This document shows positions 8,142-14,968 of a stretch of DNA of 64,000 nt, one piece after another. A model generated the notes under the pieces. That model was not told where the DNA came from. It searched no databases and saw only the letters and a program-made list of their open reading frames with translations. Positions within the stretch are counted from its first letter, which is position 1, and the number at the start of each line of letters is the position of its first letter. Both the position numbers and the translations under genes were made by a program. Origin of the DNA: Hymenobacter siberiensis (GTDB lineage: Bacteria; Bacteroidota; Bacteroidia; Cytophagales; Hymenobacteraceae); the NCBI RefSeq assembly GCF_018967865.2, contig NZ_JAHLZY020000001.1, positions 1,302,001-1,366,000 of the forward strand, in the 5' to 3' direction.

Positions 8142-9144
8142 CCTGTGCGCCGGGCGGGGTTAGCGGGATACTCCAGCCCGCCTCCGCCATTATCGTAATG
8201 TTGGTTTCATCGCGTGGCTGGAGGGTAGTCGCGGCTACGCGTACGCGCACAAGCTGGTCTGCAATAGTTAATTCCACTTCCGAGTAGCTGCCCAAAAACC
8301 GCACGGCCTGCACCGTGCCCCGGGCCCCGCCGCTGCCCACTGGCCGCAGCTGTAGCTGCTCGGGTCGCACCAGCAGGGCCGTATCTTTTTTGAAGCGCCG
8401 CCCCGGCAGCAGCGCCCGCCGGGCCGCGCCGCGCACCAGGTTGTAGTCGCCAAACAGGGCCGCCGTGGCCTCGTCTACCGGCTGGCGGTAGAGTTGCCGG
8501 GGGGTGCCCTGCTGCACCAGTCGCCCCCGGTGCAGCACCAGAATCTCATCGGCCCATCCCAGCACGTCGGCCGCGTCGTGCGATACCAGCAGGCAGGTGA
8601 TGCCCAGGCGCGTGCCCAATTCCTCGATAATGCTCTGCAAAAGGCGCTTGTGCGTCCGGTCGAGGTTCGAGAACGGCTCATCGAGCAGCAGCAGGCGCGG
8701 CGCACCTAGCAGCAGCCGTGCCAGCGCCACCCGCTGCTGCTCGCCGCCGGAGAGCTGGTCGGTGCGGCGTAGCATCAGGTGGGCGATGCGGCACAGCTCG
8801 TACACGGCCTGCGCCTCAGCTTCGGGGCGCTTGTTGGCATAGCGCAGCACCTGCTCCACGCGCAGAAATTGCGGCAAATCGGATTTTTGGGAGAGGTAGG
8901 CTACGCCGGGGTGGCCGGGCACCAGTACATCCTGCGGCCCGCGCACCCGGCTGCCGTTAGCGTGCACCGTGCCAGTAGTGGGCTGAATAAGGCCGGCCAC
9001 CAGTTGCAGTAGCGTGCTTTTGCCGGCTCCGCTTTCGCCGGCCAGCGCCAGCTTTTGCCCTAGCTTTTGGCTGAAGCTGATGGGCTGGAGCGCGGTAAAG
9101 CCGTTTTCGGTGAGGCTGAGGTTGGTGACGGTAAGGATGTCCAT
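8131..9144 (-). CDS. ABC transporter ATP-binding protein, PotA/ModC-like, orphan
   Basis: 337 residues with every ATPase motif: Walker A GESGAGKST at 36-44, Q-loop Gln86, signature LSGGEQQ at 131-137, Walker B LLLLDEP at 151-157 and the switch His189. After about residue 250 a TOBE-like C-terminal domain follows, as in spermidine, molybdate, sulfate or iron importers. No permease or binding-protein gene is adjacent, so its partner must lie elsewhere. The start used (MDILTVTNLS) matches the family. A longer frame upstream would run into a palindromic repeat. Confidence 0.88.
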   Translation of the reverse strand: MDILTVTNLSLTENGFTALQPISFSQKLGQKLALAGESGAGKSTLLQLVAGLIQPTTGTVHANGSRVRGPQDVLVPGHPGVAYLSQKSDLPQFLRVEQVLRYANKRPEAEAQAVYELCRIAHLMLRRTDQLSGGEQQRVALARLLLGAPRLLLLDEPFSNLDRTHKRLLQSIIEELGTRLGITCLLVSHDAADVLGWADEILVLHRGRLVQQGTPRQLYRQPVDEATAALFGDYNLVRGAARRALLPGRRFKKDTALLVRPEQLQLRPVGSGGARGTVQAVRFLGSYSEVELTIADQLVRVRVAATTLQPRDETNITIMAEAGWSIPLTPPGAQVTI

Positions 9145-9182
9145 GCAGCCGCAAAGAACGGGCCTGGGCCGCTGCCCGCTGC

Positions 9183-9233
9183 TGGCGCGCATCTGCGACG
9201 CGTGCCGACGGGCTTCGAGCCTGCGGCTCGGGT
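9183..9233. repeat. Left half of a long palindrome split by IS630
   Basis: This 51-base arm is nearly the exact reverse complement of 10283-10333, on the far side of the IS630 element. It contains two mini-hairpins (GCGCATCTGCGACGCG and CGAGCC-TGC-GGCTCG) and belongs to the same family as 565-703. Confidence 0.88.
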
Positions 9234-9301
9234 ATTGAGCCGGTCGGTAATCACTAGAGCGGTTTCCAATTTAGTGTACAGAATCTGATGCACCTTGCGT
9301 T

Positions 9302-9712
9302 ATGAAAGCATATTCGATTGATTTGCGGGAACGGGTAGCGGCGGCATGTGCCGCACCGCAGGCCCGGATTTATCAGGTGGCGGCGCAATTTAGCGTCTCC
9401 ATCTCCTTCGTGGACAAGCTTTTGCGTCGGCAGCGCACGAGCGGTTCGCTGGCGGCCCTGCCCGCGAACGGCGGTCCGCTGCCGCGCCTGGACCCGGCGG
9501 GCCAGGACCTGTTGCGGGCCTGTCTGGTGGCGCAGCCCGACGCGACCCTGGCCGAACTGGCCACGGCCCTGCTCGCCGCCGACGGTCCGGCCCTGAGCCG
9601 CACGAGTACGTGGCGGGCGGTGGAGCGCCTGGGCTGGGGGCGCAAAAAAAAAGCGTCCACGCCGCCGAGCGTGACACCGAACGCGTCGTGGCCATGCGCC
9701 GCTTATTTTTAG
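9302..9712 (+). CDS. IS630 transposase, N-terminal frame
   Basis: 136 residues. The first part (MKAYSIDLRERVAAACAAP) is the helix-turn-helix DNA-binding region of IS630 transposases. After WGRKKKA the frame runs into unrelated sequence, and the correct continuation lies in the -1 frame. The junction is a run of nine A (9644-9652), a classic slippery site, so a -1 frameshift probably makes the full transposase. Alternatively the copy is mutated. A related fragment at 55 kb has eight A at the same place. Confidence 0.85.
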   Translation: MKAYSIDLRERVAAACAAPQARIYQVAAQFSVSISFVDKLLRRQRTSGSLAALPANGGPLPRLDPAGQDLLRACLVAQPDATLAELATALLAADGPALSRTSTWRAVERLGWGRKKKASTPPSVTPNASWPCAAYF

Positions 9713-10251
9713 AAGCCATTCAAGAAGAAGATGTGCGCCGTTTCGTGTTCGTGGACGAGACGAGCACCAACCTCACCTACTGCCGCCGTTACGGCCGGGC
9801 CCCAGCCGGCCAGCGCCTGGACCAGGCCGTGCCGTTGCACGGCGGCCCGAACGTGACGCTCATCGCCGCCCTGACCCCGGACGGGCTCGGCGCCTTGTTG
9901 AGCGTCAACGGGGCCGTTAATGGCGACGTGTTTGCCGCCTACCTCGACCAGGTGCTCGGCCCCAGCCTGCGGCCGGGCGACGTAGTAGTACTCGATAATC
10001 TGTCGGTACACAAGGTGGAAGGCTTGGACGAAATCGTGAAAAAGTACGGGGCTCGGCTGCGCTACCTGCCGCCTTATTCGCCGGACTTTAACCCCATTGA
10101 ACTCGCTTTTAGCAAACTCAAGACCTGGTTGCGCACCACGAAGGCCCGAACCCGCGACTTGCTGGAGGAAGCCATCCGGACCGCCGCCGAGTGGATAACC
10201 GAACAGGATGCCAAGAACTGGTTTGACCATTGCGGATATCATGTACAGTGA
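9610..10251 (+). CDS. IS630 transposase, C-terminal DDE frame
   Basis: This frame holds the catalytic core: the first Asp in FVFVDETSTNLTYCRR, the second in VVVLDNLSVHKV, and the Glu in LPPYSPDFNPIELAFSKLK, i.e. a complete DDE triad. It overlaps the upstream frame by about 100 bases in the -1 phase, and its own apparent start (MAGGGAPGLG) is an out-of-frame reading. The natural protein is therefore expected to be the fusion through the A run. Confidence 0.88.
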   Translation: MAGGGAPGLGAQKKSVHAAERDTERVVAMRRLFLEAIQEEDVRRFVFVDETSTNLTYCRRYGRAPAGQRLDQAVPLHGGPNVTLIAALTPDGLGALLSVNGAVNGDVFAAYLDQVLGPSLRPGDVVVLDNLSVHKVEGLDEIVKKYGARLRYLPPYSPDFNPIELAFSKLKTWLRTTKARTRDLLEEAIRTAAEWITEQDAKNWFDHCGYHVQ

Positions 10252-10282
10252 TTTGGAAACCGCTGTAATGCAAGTCTTTCTA

Positions 10283-10333
10283 ACCCGAGCCATAGGCTCG
10301 AACCCCGTCGGCACGCGTCGCAGATGCGCGTCA
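10283..10333. repeat. Right half of the palindrome split by IS630
   Basis: The reverse complement matches 9183-9233 with only about four differences over 51 bases. Removing the IS and one TA copy rebuilds a hairpin of 51-base arms with a loop of roughly 70 bases. Its last three bases (10331-10333, TCA) are the stop codon of the ABC-exporter remnant on the minus strand. Confidence 0.87.
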
Positions 10334-10478
10334 GCAGCGGAAGTCCAGCTGGCGTTTCATCATCTGGTGAAAAGCTCCTTTGGTATAGAGCTCGTCGTGG
10401 ATGCTGCTTTCTACTAGGTACCGTTTTTCATGACGTAGATATAGTCCGAGTCCATGATTTGGGTGAGGCTGTGCCTCA
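10331..10478 (-). pseudogene. 3' remnant of an ABC exporter ATPase domain
   Basis: On the minus strand the translation reads HSLTQIMDSDYIYVMKNG, then shifts frame and continues YLVESSIHDELYTKGAFHQM up to MKRQLDFRC and a stop. This is the end of an exporter-type ATPase (H-loop, D-loop, then the ..G.ivE.G.HdeLl..g.y pattern). The frameshift is near 10421 and nothing further upstream matches, so only the last 50 or so codons survive. The stop codon lies in the palindromic repeat next to IS630. Confidence 0.7.
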
Positions 10479-10929
10479 CAGCAGAACGATTTACGCCAGC
10501 GCAGATTATCCAAACCTCCCTTGCCGCTGGCGCGGCAGGAGAGGCTCCGCCTACCCGTTATGGCAAGTCACGAGTTACGCTGCGCTAATCTCGCGCCAGC
10601 AAGGCCAGCAAGGGCAGGATTGCCATGAAATATAAAGCGCTGAATATTAAATAAATAATTAAATGAGTGCTAATTGTTAGTGCTTAAGAATCGCTAATCA
10701 GTAGTTAACTGATAATTAATATTTGAAATGAGGAAAAATAATACGTGTGGTTAGCCACTCATTTTCAACTATTCAGGTACCTGTTTCGTCGATTGTAAGA
10801 AAGCAGTGGTCGATAAAAAGGACAACGCCGGCAATAATTCTTCCGTTTTCGGAGTTAGTGTTTCAGTAGCAAGCCGCTACACGCTGGCGCAAAACGCCAT
10901 GTGCACGTACCACCATTACCACCTTTTTT
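10479..10929. other. Non-coding stretch with a degenerate inverted repeat and an AT-rich segment
   Basis: No convincing gene is seen. Between about 10515 and 10620, CCTTGCCGCTGGCGCGG pairs loosely with CGCGCCAGCAAGGCCAGCAAGG, another repeat-like palindrome. From 10640 to 10800 base composition becomes strongly AT-rich, unlike the surroundings. That suits a promoter region for the small gene at 10930 or residue of transferred DNA. Confidence 0.5.
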
Positions 10930-11199
10930 ATGCTGCGTACCGCTCTGTTATTTTTCTGCATGTTGGGCTTTTTAGCCTCCGAATCCTACGCTGCGCCGGC
11001 CACGGCAGCCACGTCGCGACCCATCCATCGGCGCAAGCCCACAGCTGGCAACTACGTGCCGGTATACCGCTACTATCGCGGCCACAGCAACCAAAAAAGA
11101 GGCTTCTTTGGCCTGTTCAAGCACCGCTCCAAGGCGGCCAAGCGGCATAGCTCGGCACCACGCGTGGCTCGGGGTGGCCGGGCTCACCGCACGCTGTAG
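10930..11199 (+). CDS. Small basic secreted protein, unknown function
   Basis: 89 residues. An N-terminal signal peptide (MLRTALLFFCMLGFLASESY, cleavage near AAPA) is followed by a very basic, Arg/Lys/His-rich mature part containing YVPVYRYYRG and KRGFFGLFKHRSKAAK. I do not recognise the family. The composition resembles small exported proteins common in Hymenobacter-like genomes. A good terminator follows at 11229. An overlapping longer frame (from 10806) lacks these properties and is rejected. Confidence 0.7.
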   Translation: MLRTALLFFCMLGFLASESYAAPATAATSRPIHRRKPTAGNYVPVYRYYRGHSNQKRGFFGLFKHRSKAAKRHSSAPRVARGGRAHRTL

Positions 11200-11228
11200 C
11201 ATTGGAGCTTCCCCAAAAACGAATAATG

Positions 11229-11266
11229 AAAAGGCTACTCCTGCATCAGGAGTAGCCTTTTGCTTT
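11229..11266 (+). terminator. Rho-independent terminator
   Basis: Stem AAAAGGCTACTCCTG / CAGGAGTAGCCTTTT with a three-base loop, then TGCTTTT. It follows the small secreted protein gene. Confidence 0.85.
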
Positions 11267-11308
11267 TCAGGACTCCGGCCCCGGCCGCCCCACGGGACGC
11301 AATGCACC

Positions 11309-11356
11309 AAAACGCAACAACGCCCTGGCCAGCTGGCCGGGGCGTTGTTGCGTTTT
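11309..11356. terminator. Bidirectional terminator between convergent genes
   Basis: Long stem AAAACGCAACAACGCCCTGG... with its complement ending TTGTTGCGTTTT. It lies just past the stop of the minus-strand gene at 11374. Confidence 0.85.
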
Positions 11357-11373
11357 CAGCTGCCGAAGCCGCT

Positions 11374-11859
11374 CTATTTGTCGGTTTTTACTTTGATTTT
11401 GTCACCGTCGGCCGATTTGGCTTTCATCTTTTTAACGTCCGACCCGCCCATTCCAGGGCCGCCGCCGCGGTTCATGCGGTCGGCCTGCATGGTGGTGTAC
11501 TTGGTGTACTGCTCGGCGGTCAGCACTTCCTTGAATTGAGCGTCGTACTTGGCGCGGCCGGCCTGCATTTGCTCGCGCATCTGGTCGCGGTTGCCGGCAT
11601 CGCGGTCCTGGCCGCGCATGGTCTGCATTTCCTGGCCGCGCGCCAGCATAATCTGCTGCACTTTGCCCGTCTGGTCAGTATTAAGGCCGAGCTCTTTGGT
11701 CATCCGGTCGGCCTGGCGCTTGGCCATTTCATCGGGCGAGCCTTGCTGGCGGCCCCGGCCCTGCATGGCGCCGGCATCGTTGGGGGTGGTGGTTTGGGCG
11801 GCAGCAGTGCCAACGGTGAGGGCGAAAGCAGCCAGCAGGGGAAACAGAAACTTTTTCAT
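11374..11859 (-). CDS. Secreted Spy/CpxP-like protein
   Basis: 161 residues with a clear signal peptide (MKKFLFPLLAAFALTVGTAA, then AQ). The mature part is helical and charged, with MAKRQADRMTKELGLNTDQ followed by KVQQIMLARGQEMQTMR, the pattern of Bacteroidota periplasmic proteins related to the Spy/CpxP (LTXXQ) group. The second copy of the motif is LTAEQYTKYTTMQ. Such proteins are proposed periplasmic chaperones or metal/stress sensors. The specific role here is unknown. The start was chosen at the Met that begins the signal peptide. Confidence 0.8.
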   Translation of the reverse strand: MKKFLFPLLAAFALTVGTAAAQTTTPNDAGAMQGRGRQQGSPDEMAKRQADRMTKELGLNTDQTGKVQQIMLARGQEMQTMRGQDRDAGNRDQMREQMQAGRAKYDAQFKEVLTAEQYTKYTTMQADRMNRGGGPGMGGSDVKKMKAKSADGDKIKVKTDK

Positions 11860-11914
11860 GGATTGGGTTGGGGGAGAATTAGAAAAAAACGGGTGGTGGC
11901 AAAGAGGTGGCGCG

Positions 11915-11951
11915 AAAAGTCCCGTTCCCAAGGGCCGAACGGGACTTTTTA
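11915..11951 (-). terminator. Terminator downstream of the repeat-containing secreted protein
   Basis: Stem AAAAGTCCCGTTC / GAACGGGACTTTT with a nine-base loop. It is T-rich on both strands, so it may act in both directions. Confidence 0.75.
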
Positions 11952-11973
11952 GACGGCAGTTACTGGCTAAAGT

Positions 11974-12375
11974 TTAGCGGCGGCCGTCGTAGCGGTGGGC
12001 GGCTTTCCAACGGGCCCGCTCCTGGGGCGATACGCGGTGGTTGCGGTCGTAGCCGTAGTTGAAATAGTTGCTGTTGCGGTCGTCCTTGGCATCGTGGCGG
12101 GCGTCGCGGAGGTCGCCTTTGGCCTTGCGCAAATCAGCTTTAGCCTCGCGGATGTCGTTTTTGGCGTCGCGGCGGTCACCTTTGTTGTCGCGGTGAGCAG
12201 CTTCCCAACGGGCGCGCTCATAGTCGGTTACGCGGTGGTTGGGGTCGTAGCCGTAGTTAAAATCCCGGCTGTTGCGGTCATCGTAGCAGTGGTCGAATGG
12301 GCCGGCAGCGGCAAACGAGGCCGTTGAGGTGAAGAGGGCAGCGGCGGTGATAATGGAGAACAAGGAAGCTTTCAT
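11974..12375 (-). CDS. Secreted protein with duplicated end motifs and a charged central helix
   Basis: 133 residues. The signal peptide MKASLFSIITAAALFTSTAS is followed by FAAAGPFDH. The motif NYGYDPNHRVTDYERARW is repeated near the C-terminus as NYGYDRNHRVSPQERARW, each followed by xAAHR. Between them is a run of DLRKAKGDLRDAR-type units predicted to form a long charged helix. I know no function for this family. The signal-peptide region resembles that of the truncated gene at 54857. An alternative start further upstream lacks a signal peptide. Confidence 0.75.
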   Translation of the reverse strand: MKASLFSIITAAALFTSTASFAAAGPFDHCYDDRNSRDFNYGYDPNHRVTDYERARWEAAHRDNKGDRRDAKNDIREAKADLRKAKGDLRDARHDAKDDRNSNYFNYGYDRNHRVSPQERARWKAAHRYDGRR

Positions 12376-12628
12376 GGTTTCTGAAGGAAATGCAAGGGAG
12401 AAATGGTGGGGAAGCGCTGGGCTCGGCTGCTGCAGGCAGCGGGCTCCTGAATGTGGGAATCGACTCATCCTGTCAGGGTATTTGCAAACCATCGACCACA
12501 TCCCGCCCGGAAATAAAAAGGTGGACGGACGGGCCGGAAACCCCGACCAGACCGCCCACTTCCCGGACTTAAATACCTTTTGAACAGGTCGAAATTGTCA
12601 TTTCTCCCGCCTCGGAATGACAGCTTAT
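12376..12628. other. Non-coding stretch
   Basis: Between the start of the secreted protein gene and the tail of the next minus-strand gene I see no gene. The region should hold the promoter of the 11974-12375 gene. No palindromic repeat of the families seen elsewhere is present. Confidence 0.5.
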
Positions 12629-12688
12629 CTACTCCGCCAGCCCCAGCGTGCGGGTCAGCTTATTCTTCGCAATCGTGAAACGAAGGCT

Positions 12689-12922
12689 CTAGTCGCCTTT
12701 TTGCGACCGCTCACGGCGGCGGTCCACCAGCGCCTTTACCTTGTTCTCATCCTCGTTGCGCGAAAACAATATGCTGGCCGCGTCCACAATCAGCGACACG
12801 GTGCGCGGTGCCGGCACGCTTACCTGCTCATAGTCAGGGTCGGGCGTGGGCGGAGACTGGCTTTGGGCCCGCGCCCCGCCGGCGCGCAACAGCAGCAGAA
12901 TGGATAGTTTCCGGAGCGACAT
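12689..12922 (-). CDS. Small exported protein, possibly cut short by an in-frame TAG
   Basis: 77 residues beginning MSLRKLSILLLLRAGGARAQ, a short signal peptide with an ARAQ cleavage site. The mature part includes VSLIVDAASILFSRNEDENK and ends VDRRRERSQKGD at a TAG (12689-12691). The same frame then continues SLRFTIAKNKLTRTLGLAE to another TAG at 12629. That continuation looks protein-like, so the first TAG may be a nonsense mutation of a 97-residue gene or a readthrough site. Family unknown. Confidence 0.6.
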   Translation of the reverse strand: MSLRKLSILLLLRAGGARAQSQSPPTPDPDYEQVSVPAPRTVSLIVDAASILFSRNEDENKVKALVDRRRERSQKGD

Positions 12923-12975
12923 GGATAGCGGATGGACACCACAAAGATGCCGCAAATTGCTACGCCGTTGCCCGG

Positions 12976-13833
12976 CTACCCCACTTTTTCCTTGAATAAC
13001 CGCAGCGTGCGGTCCCAGGCCAGCCTGGCTGCCTCCGCATTGTAGCGGGCGGGCGAAGTGTCGTTGTTGAAGGCGTGGTTCACACCTTCGTACACGTAGA
13101 GCTCATACTTGGTGCCGGCCGCTTTCAGCGCCGCTTCGTAGGCCGGAATGCCAGCGTTGATGCGCTGGTCGAGGCCGCCGTAGTGCAGCATCAGGGCCGC
13201 TTTTATCGGGGGCACGTCCTCGGGCTTGGGCTGCTGGCCGTAGTAGGCCACGGCGGCGTTCAGCCTGGGGTCGTGCACGGCCAGCTGGTTGGCCAGGCCG
13301 CCGCCCCAGCAAAAGCCCACCGCGCCGGTGCGGCCGTTGCAGTCGGGCCGGGCGCGCAGGTATTCCAGCGCCCTGAGATAGTTATTGAGGTTTTTCACCG
13401 GGTCGAGCTGGCCGATGAGCTCGCGGCCCTTATCCTCATCGGCCGGCGTACCGCCCAAGGGTGAGAGCGCATCCACGCCCAGCGCCAGGTAGCCGGCCTG
13501 GGCCACGCGCCGCGTCACGTCCTTAATGTGCGGTGTCAGCCCCCGGTTTTCGTGAATGACAACGACCGCGCCGCGCATCTTCCGGCCCTTTGGGTGTACC
13601 AGATAGCCGCGCACGGGGCTGCCATCGCCAATCCAGGCCACTTCCTCGGCTTCCAAATCATCGGCTCCGGGCGCAATGGTGGCGGCCGCCGCATAGCCCG
13701 GTTCCAGCACCGATAGCGCCGTGAGGGCCAGCGCCGTGCCGCCGGCCAGCTTTATCAGCCGTTCCATAAACTCCTTGCGGGTGAGCGGAACGTGGGTGTA
13801 CTCGTCGAAAAGATTGATGATGCGCTGGTCCAT
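12976..13833 (-). CDS. Dienelactone hydrolase family protein
   Basis: An alpha/beta hydrolase of 285 residues. The nucleophile elbow GFCWGG contains Cys175, with the acid at Asp222 (YGGLDQRI) and the base at His253 (VNHAFNND), the Cys-Asp-His triad of dienelactone hydrolases. Residues 16-55 (TRKEFMERLIKLAGGTALAL) form a Tat/Sec-like hydrophobic segment common to YghX-type members, which suggests export. The natural substrate is unknown. Family members hydrolyse lactones or esters. A stress or detoxification role is often assumed but cannot be read here. Confidence 0.9.
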   Translation of the reverse strand: MDQRIINLFDEYTHVPLTRKEFMERLIKLAGGTALALTALSVLEPGYAAAATIAPGADDLEAEEVAWIGDGSPVRGYLVHPKGRKMRGAVVVIHENRGLTPHIKDVTRRVAQAGYLALGVDALSPLGGTPADEDKGRELIGQLDPVKNLNNYLRALEYLRARPDCNGRTGAVGFCWGGGLANQLAVHDPRLNAAVAYYGQQPKPEDVPPIKAALMLHYGGLDQRINAGIPAYEAALKAAGTKYELYVYEGVNHAFNNDTSPARYNAEAARLAWDRTLRLFKEKVG

Positions 13834-13870
13834 GAGGTTGATGGTGAAATGGTTTCAAGAGTTGTGAATA

Positions 13871-13901
13871 TGTACCGTGGACTCGCAGAGTCCACGGTAC
13901 A
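13871..13901. repeat. Short palindrome, GGACT/AGTCC core
   Basis: TGTACCGTGGACT / AGTCCACGGTACA with a five-base loop is a perfect 13-base stem. It shares the GTGGACT core with 3505-3572 and lies on the upstream side of the IS200-like tnpA. Confidence 0.8.
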
Positions 13902-14012
13902 TTCCAAATCCGCAGAAAGCCGCTCAGGAGCCGTTTTACTTTTTAAGCACGCTAGTTAAAGCTATGCCCTTTAGGGCAAGACTTTAGTTGCTACTCACTT
14001 CCAGGCGTCGGG

Positions 14013-14020
14013 TACCTTTG
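14013..14020 (+). promoter_or_regulatory. Bacteroidota -7 box for tnpA
   Basis: TACCTTTG matches the Bacteroidota -7 consensus TAnnTTTG exactly, with a TTG 22 bases upstream (13988-13990). Only four bases separate it from the ATG at 14025, so a transcript starting here would be essentially leaderless. Confidence 0.5.
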
Positions 14021-14024
14021 TGAG

Positions 14025-14453
14025 ATGAAGCAGCGAACAGGCAGCCATTCGGTTCACAAGCTGGAAGTGCATCTGGTGTGGAGCACAAAATATCGCTACC
14101 AGGTGCTGACGGGGGATGTGCAACTGCGCTGCCGGGACTTGCTGCGTCAGACGTGTAACACGCTGGATGTGGGCATCTTGAAAGGGGTAGTGAGCAAAGA
14201 CCATATCCATTTGCACGTCTCGTATCCGCCCGCCTTGGCTGTGATCGAATTAATGCGTCGCTTGAAGGGACGCAGCGCCAAGTTGCTCTTGCAAGAGTTT
14301 CCCGAGTTGAAGCGGCGGTATTGGGGCGGTCATTTCTGGGGCATTGGCTACGGGGCCTGGAGTGTCGGTAACATCACAGACGAGCTACTCGAAGCGTATT
14401 TGAATCATCACAAGGACCAGCCCAATGGGGACGAGAATTTCATTCTGGAATAG
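14025..14453 (+). CDS. tnpA: IS200/IS605-like Y1 transposase TnpA
   Basis: 142 residues, the normal size for single-domain HUH (Y1) transposases. The HUH motif is in SKDHIHLHVS (His62-Leu63-His64) and the nucleophile is probably Tyr125 in LLEAYLNHH. These enzymes cut single-stranded DNA at hairpins and insert without target duplication. Related RAYT proteins act on REP hairpins. The gene is flanked by GGACT-core palindromes and the window is rich in REP-like elements, so a RAYT-like relation is possible. The protein itself looks more like IS200 TnpA. Confidence 0.9.
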   Translation: MKQRTGSHSVHKLEVHLVWSTKYRYQVLTGDVQLRCRDLLRQTCNTLDVGILKGVVSKDHIHLHVSYPPALAVIELMRRLKGRSAKLLLQEFPELKRRYWGGHFWGIGYGAWSVGNITDELLEAYLNHHKDQPNGDENFILE

Positions 14454-14546
14454 CCCACTTACAGTGGTTGTCTTTCAGTCGGCTTGAGCCGAAACCCGCG
14501 AATTTCATTCGCAATCCAAACCTATGGACTTACAGTCCATAGTCGT

Positions 14547-14918
14547 TTAGTCTTCTTCGCGGTGCACGGTGTCGGGGCTGAACGCTGGTACGCAAATCGA
14601 CCAGTACTCGCATTCCGCCTCGAATGGGTTGGAGTAGCGTACCCGCGCGCCACCTTTAATAAGCAGTGCCTGGCCGGCTTGCAGCTCTACGATGTCGCCG
14701 TCGATTTCGAACTGCTTGCGGCCGCGCACCACAATCGTGATTTCGTCGAACGTGGGCGTCTGGTGGGGTTCGCTCCAGTGGGGCGGGGCCACCATGTGGG
14801 CCAGGCTATAGGCCGAAGTGCCGGTGCTGGCTCCGCCCACATGCTCTTCAATGAGCTTGCCGTCGGTGGTGGGAACTACAAAAGGAGCAGGATTGCGGAT
14901 GTAGCGTTTTTCGGACAT
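14547..14918 (-). CDS. Cupin domain protein
   Basis: 123 residues forming one cupin barrel. The first motif region runs around HWSEPHQTPTFDEITIVVRG, the second around LQAGQALLIKGGARVRYSNP. His47, His52 and Glu59 are candidate metal ligands. Small single cupins include isomerases, dioxygenases and sensors, and neither neighbour indicates a pathway. The Met at 14918 (MSEKRYIRNPAPF) gives the expected N-terminus. A longer upstream frame would extend into repeat DNA. Confidence 0.85.
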   Translation of the reverse strand: MSEKRYIRNPAPFVVPTTDGKLIEEHVGGASTGTSAYSLAHMVAPPHWSEPHQTPTFDEITIVVRGRKQFEIDGDIVELQAGQALLIKGGARVRYSNPFEAECEYWSICVPAFSPDTVHREED

Positions 14919-14968
14919 TGTTGGGGAGGATGGGATTGGGTAAATTGAGCTAAAAGAAAAAAAGACTA

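Larger units (their letters stand above)
9257..10265 (+). mobile_element. IS630-family insertion sequence, complete
   Basis: Terminal inverted repeats are GAGCGGTTTCCAA (left, from 9257) and CAGCGGTTTCCAA (right end, read inward from 10265). Both ends are bordered by TA (9255-9256 and 10266-10267), the target duplication typical of IS630/Tc1 elements. The element is 1009 bases with two overlapping transposase frames joined at a run of nine A. It sits in the loop of a pre-existing palindrome. Confidence 0.93.
13965..14542 (+). mobile_element. IS200/IS605-like element, boundaries approximate
   Basis: The tnpA gene is preceded by the hairpin TGCCCTTTAGGGCA (13965-13978). It is followed by CGGCTTGAGCCG (14480-14491), GCGAATTTCATTCGC (14498-14512) and CTATGGACT/AGTCCATAG (14522-14542). 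IS200-type elements have subterminal hairpins instead of inverted repeats. I cannot tell which of these hairpins mark the true ends. Confidence 0.6.

Noticed and set aside
10806..11150. Alternative 114-residue frame over the small secreted protein
   Set aside because: The overlapping frame at 10930 has a proper signal peptide and a following terminator; this one has neither.
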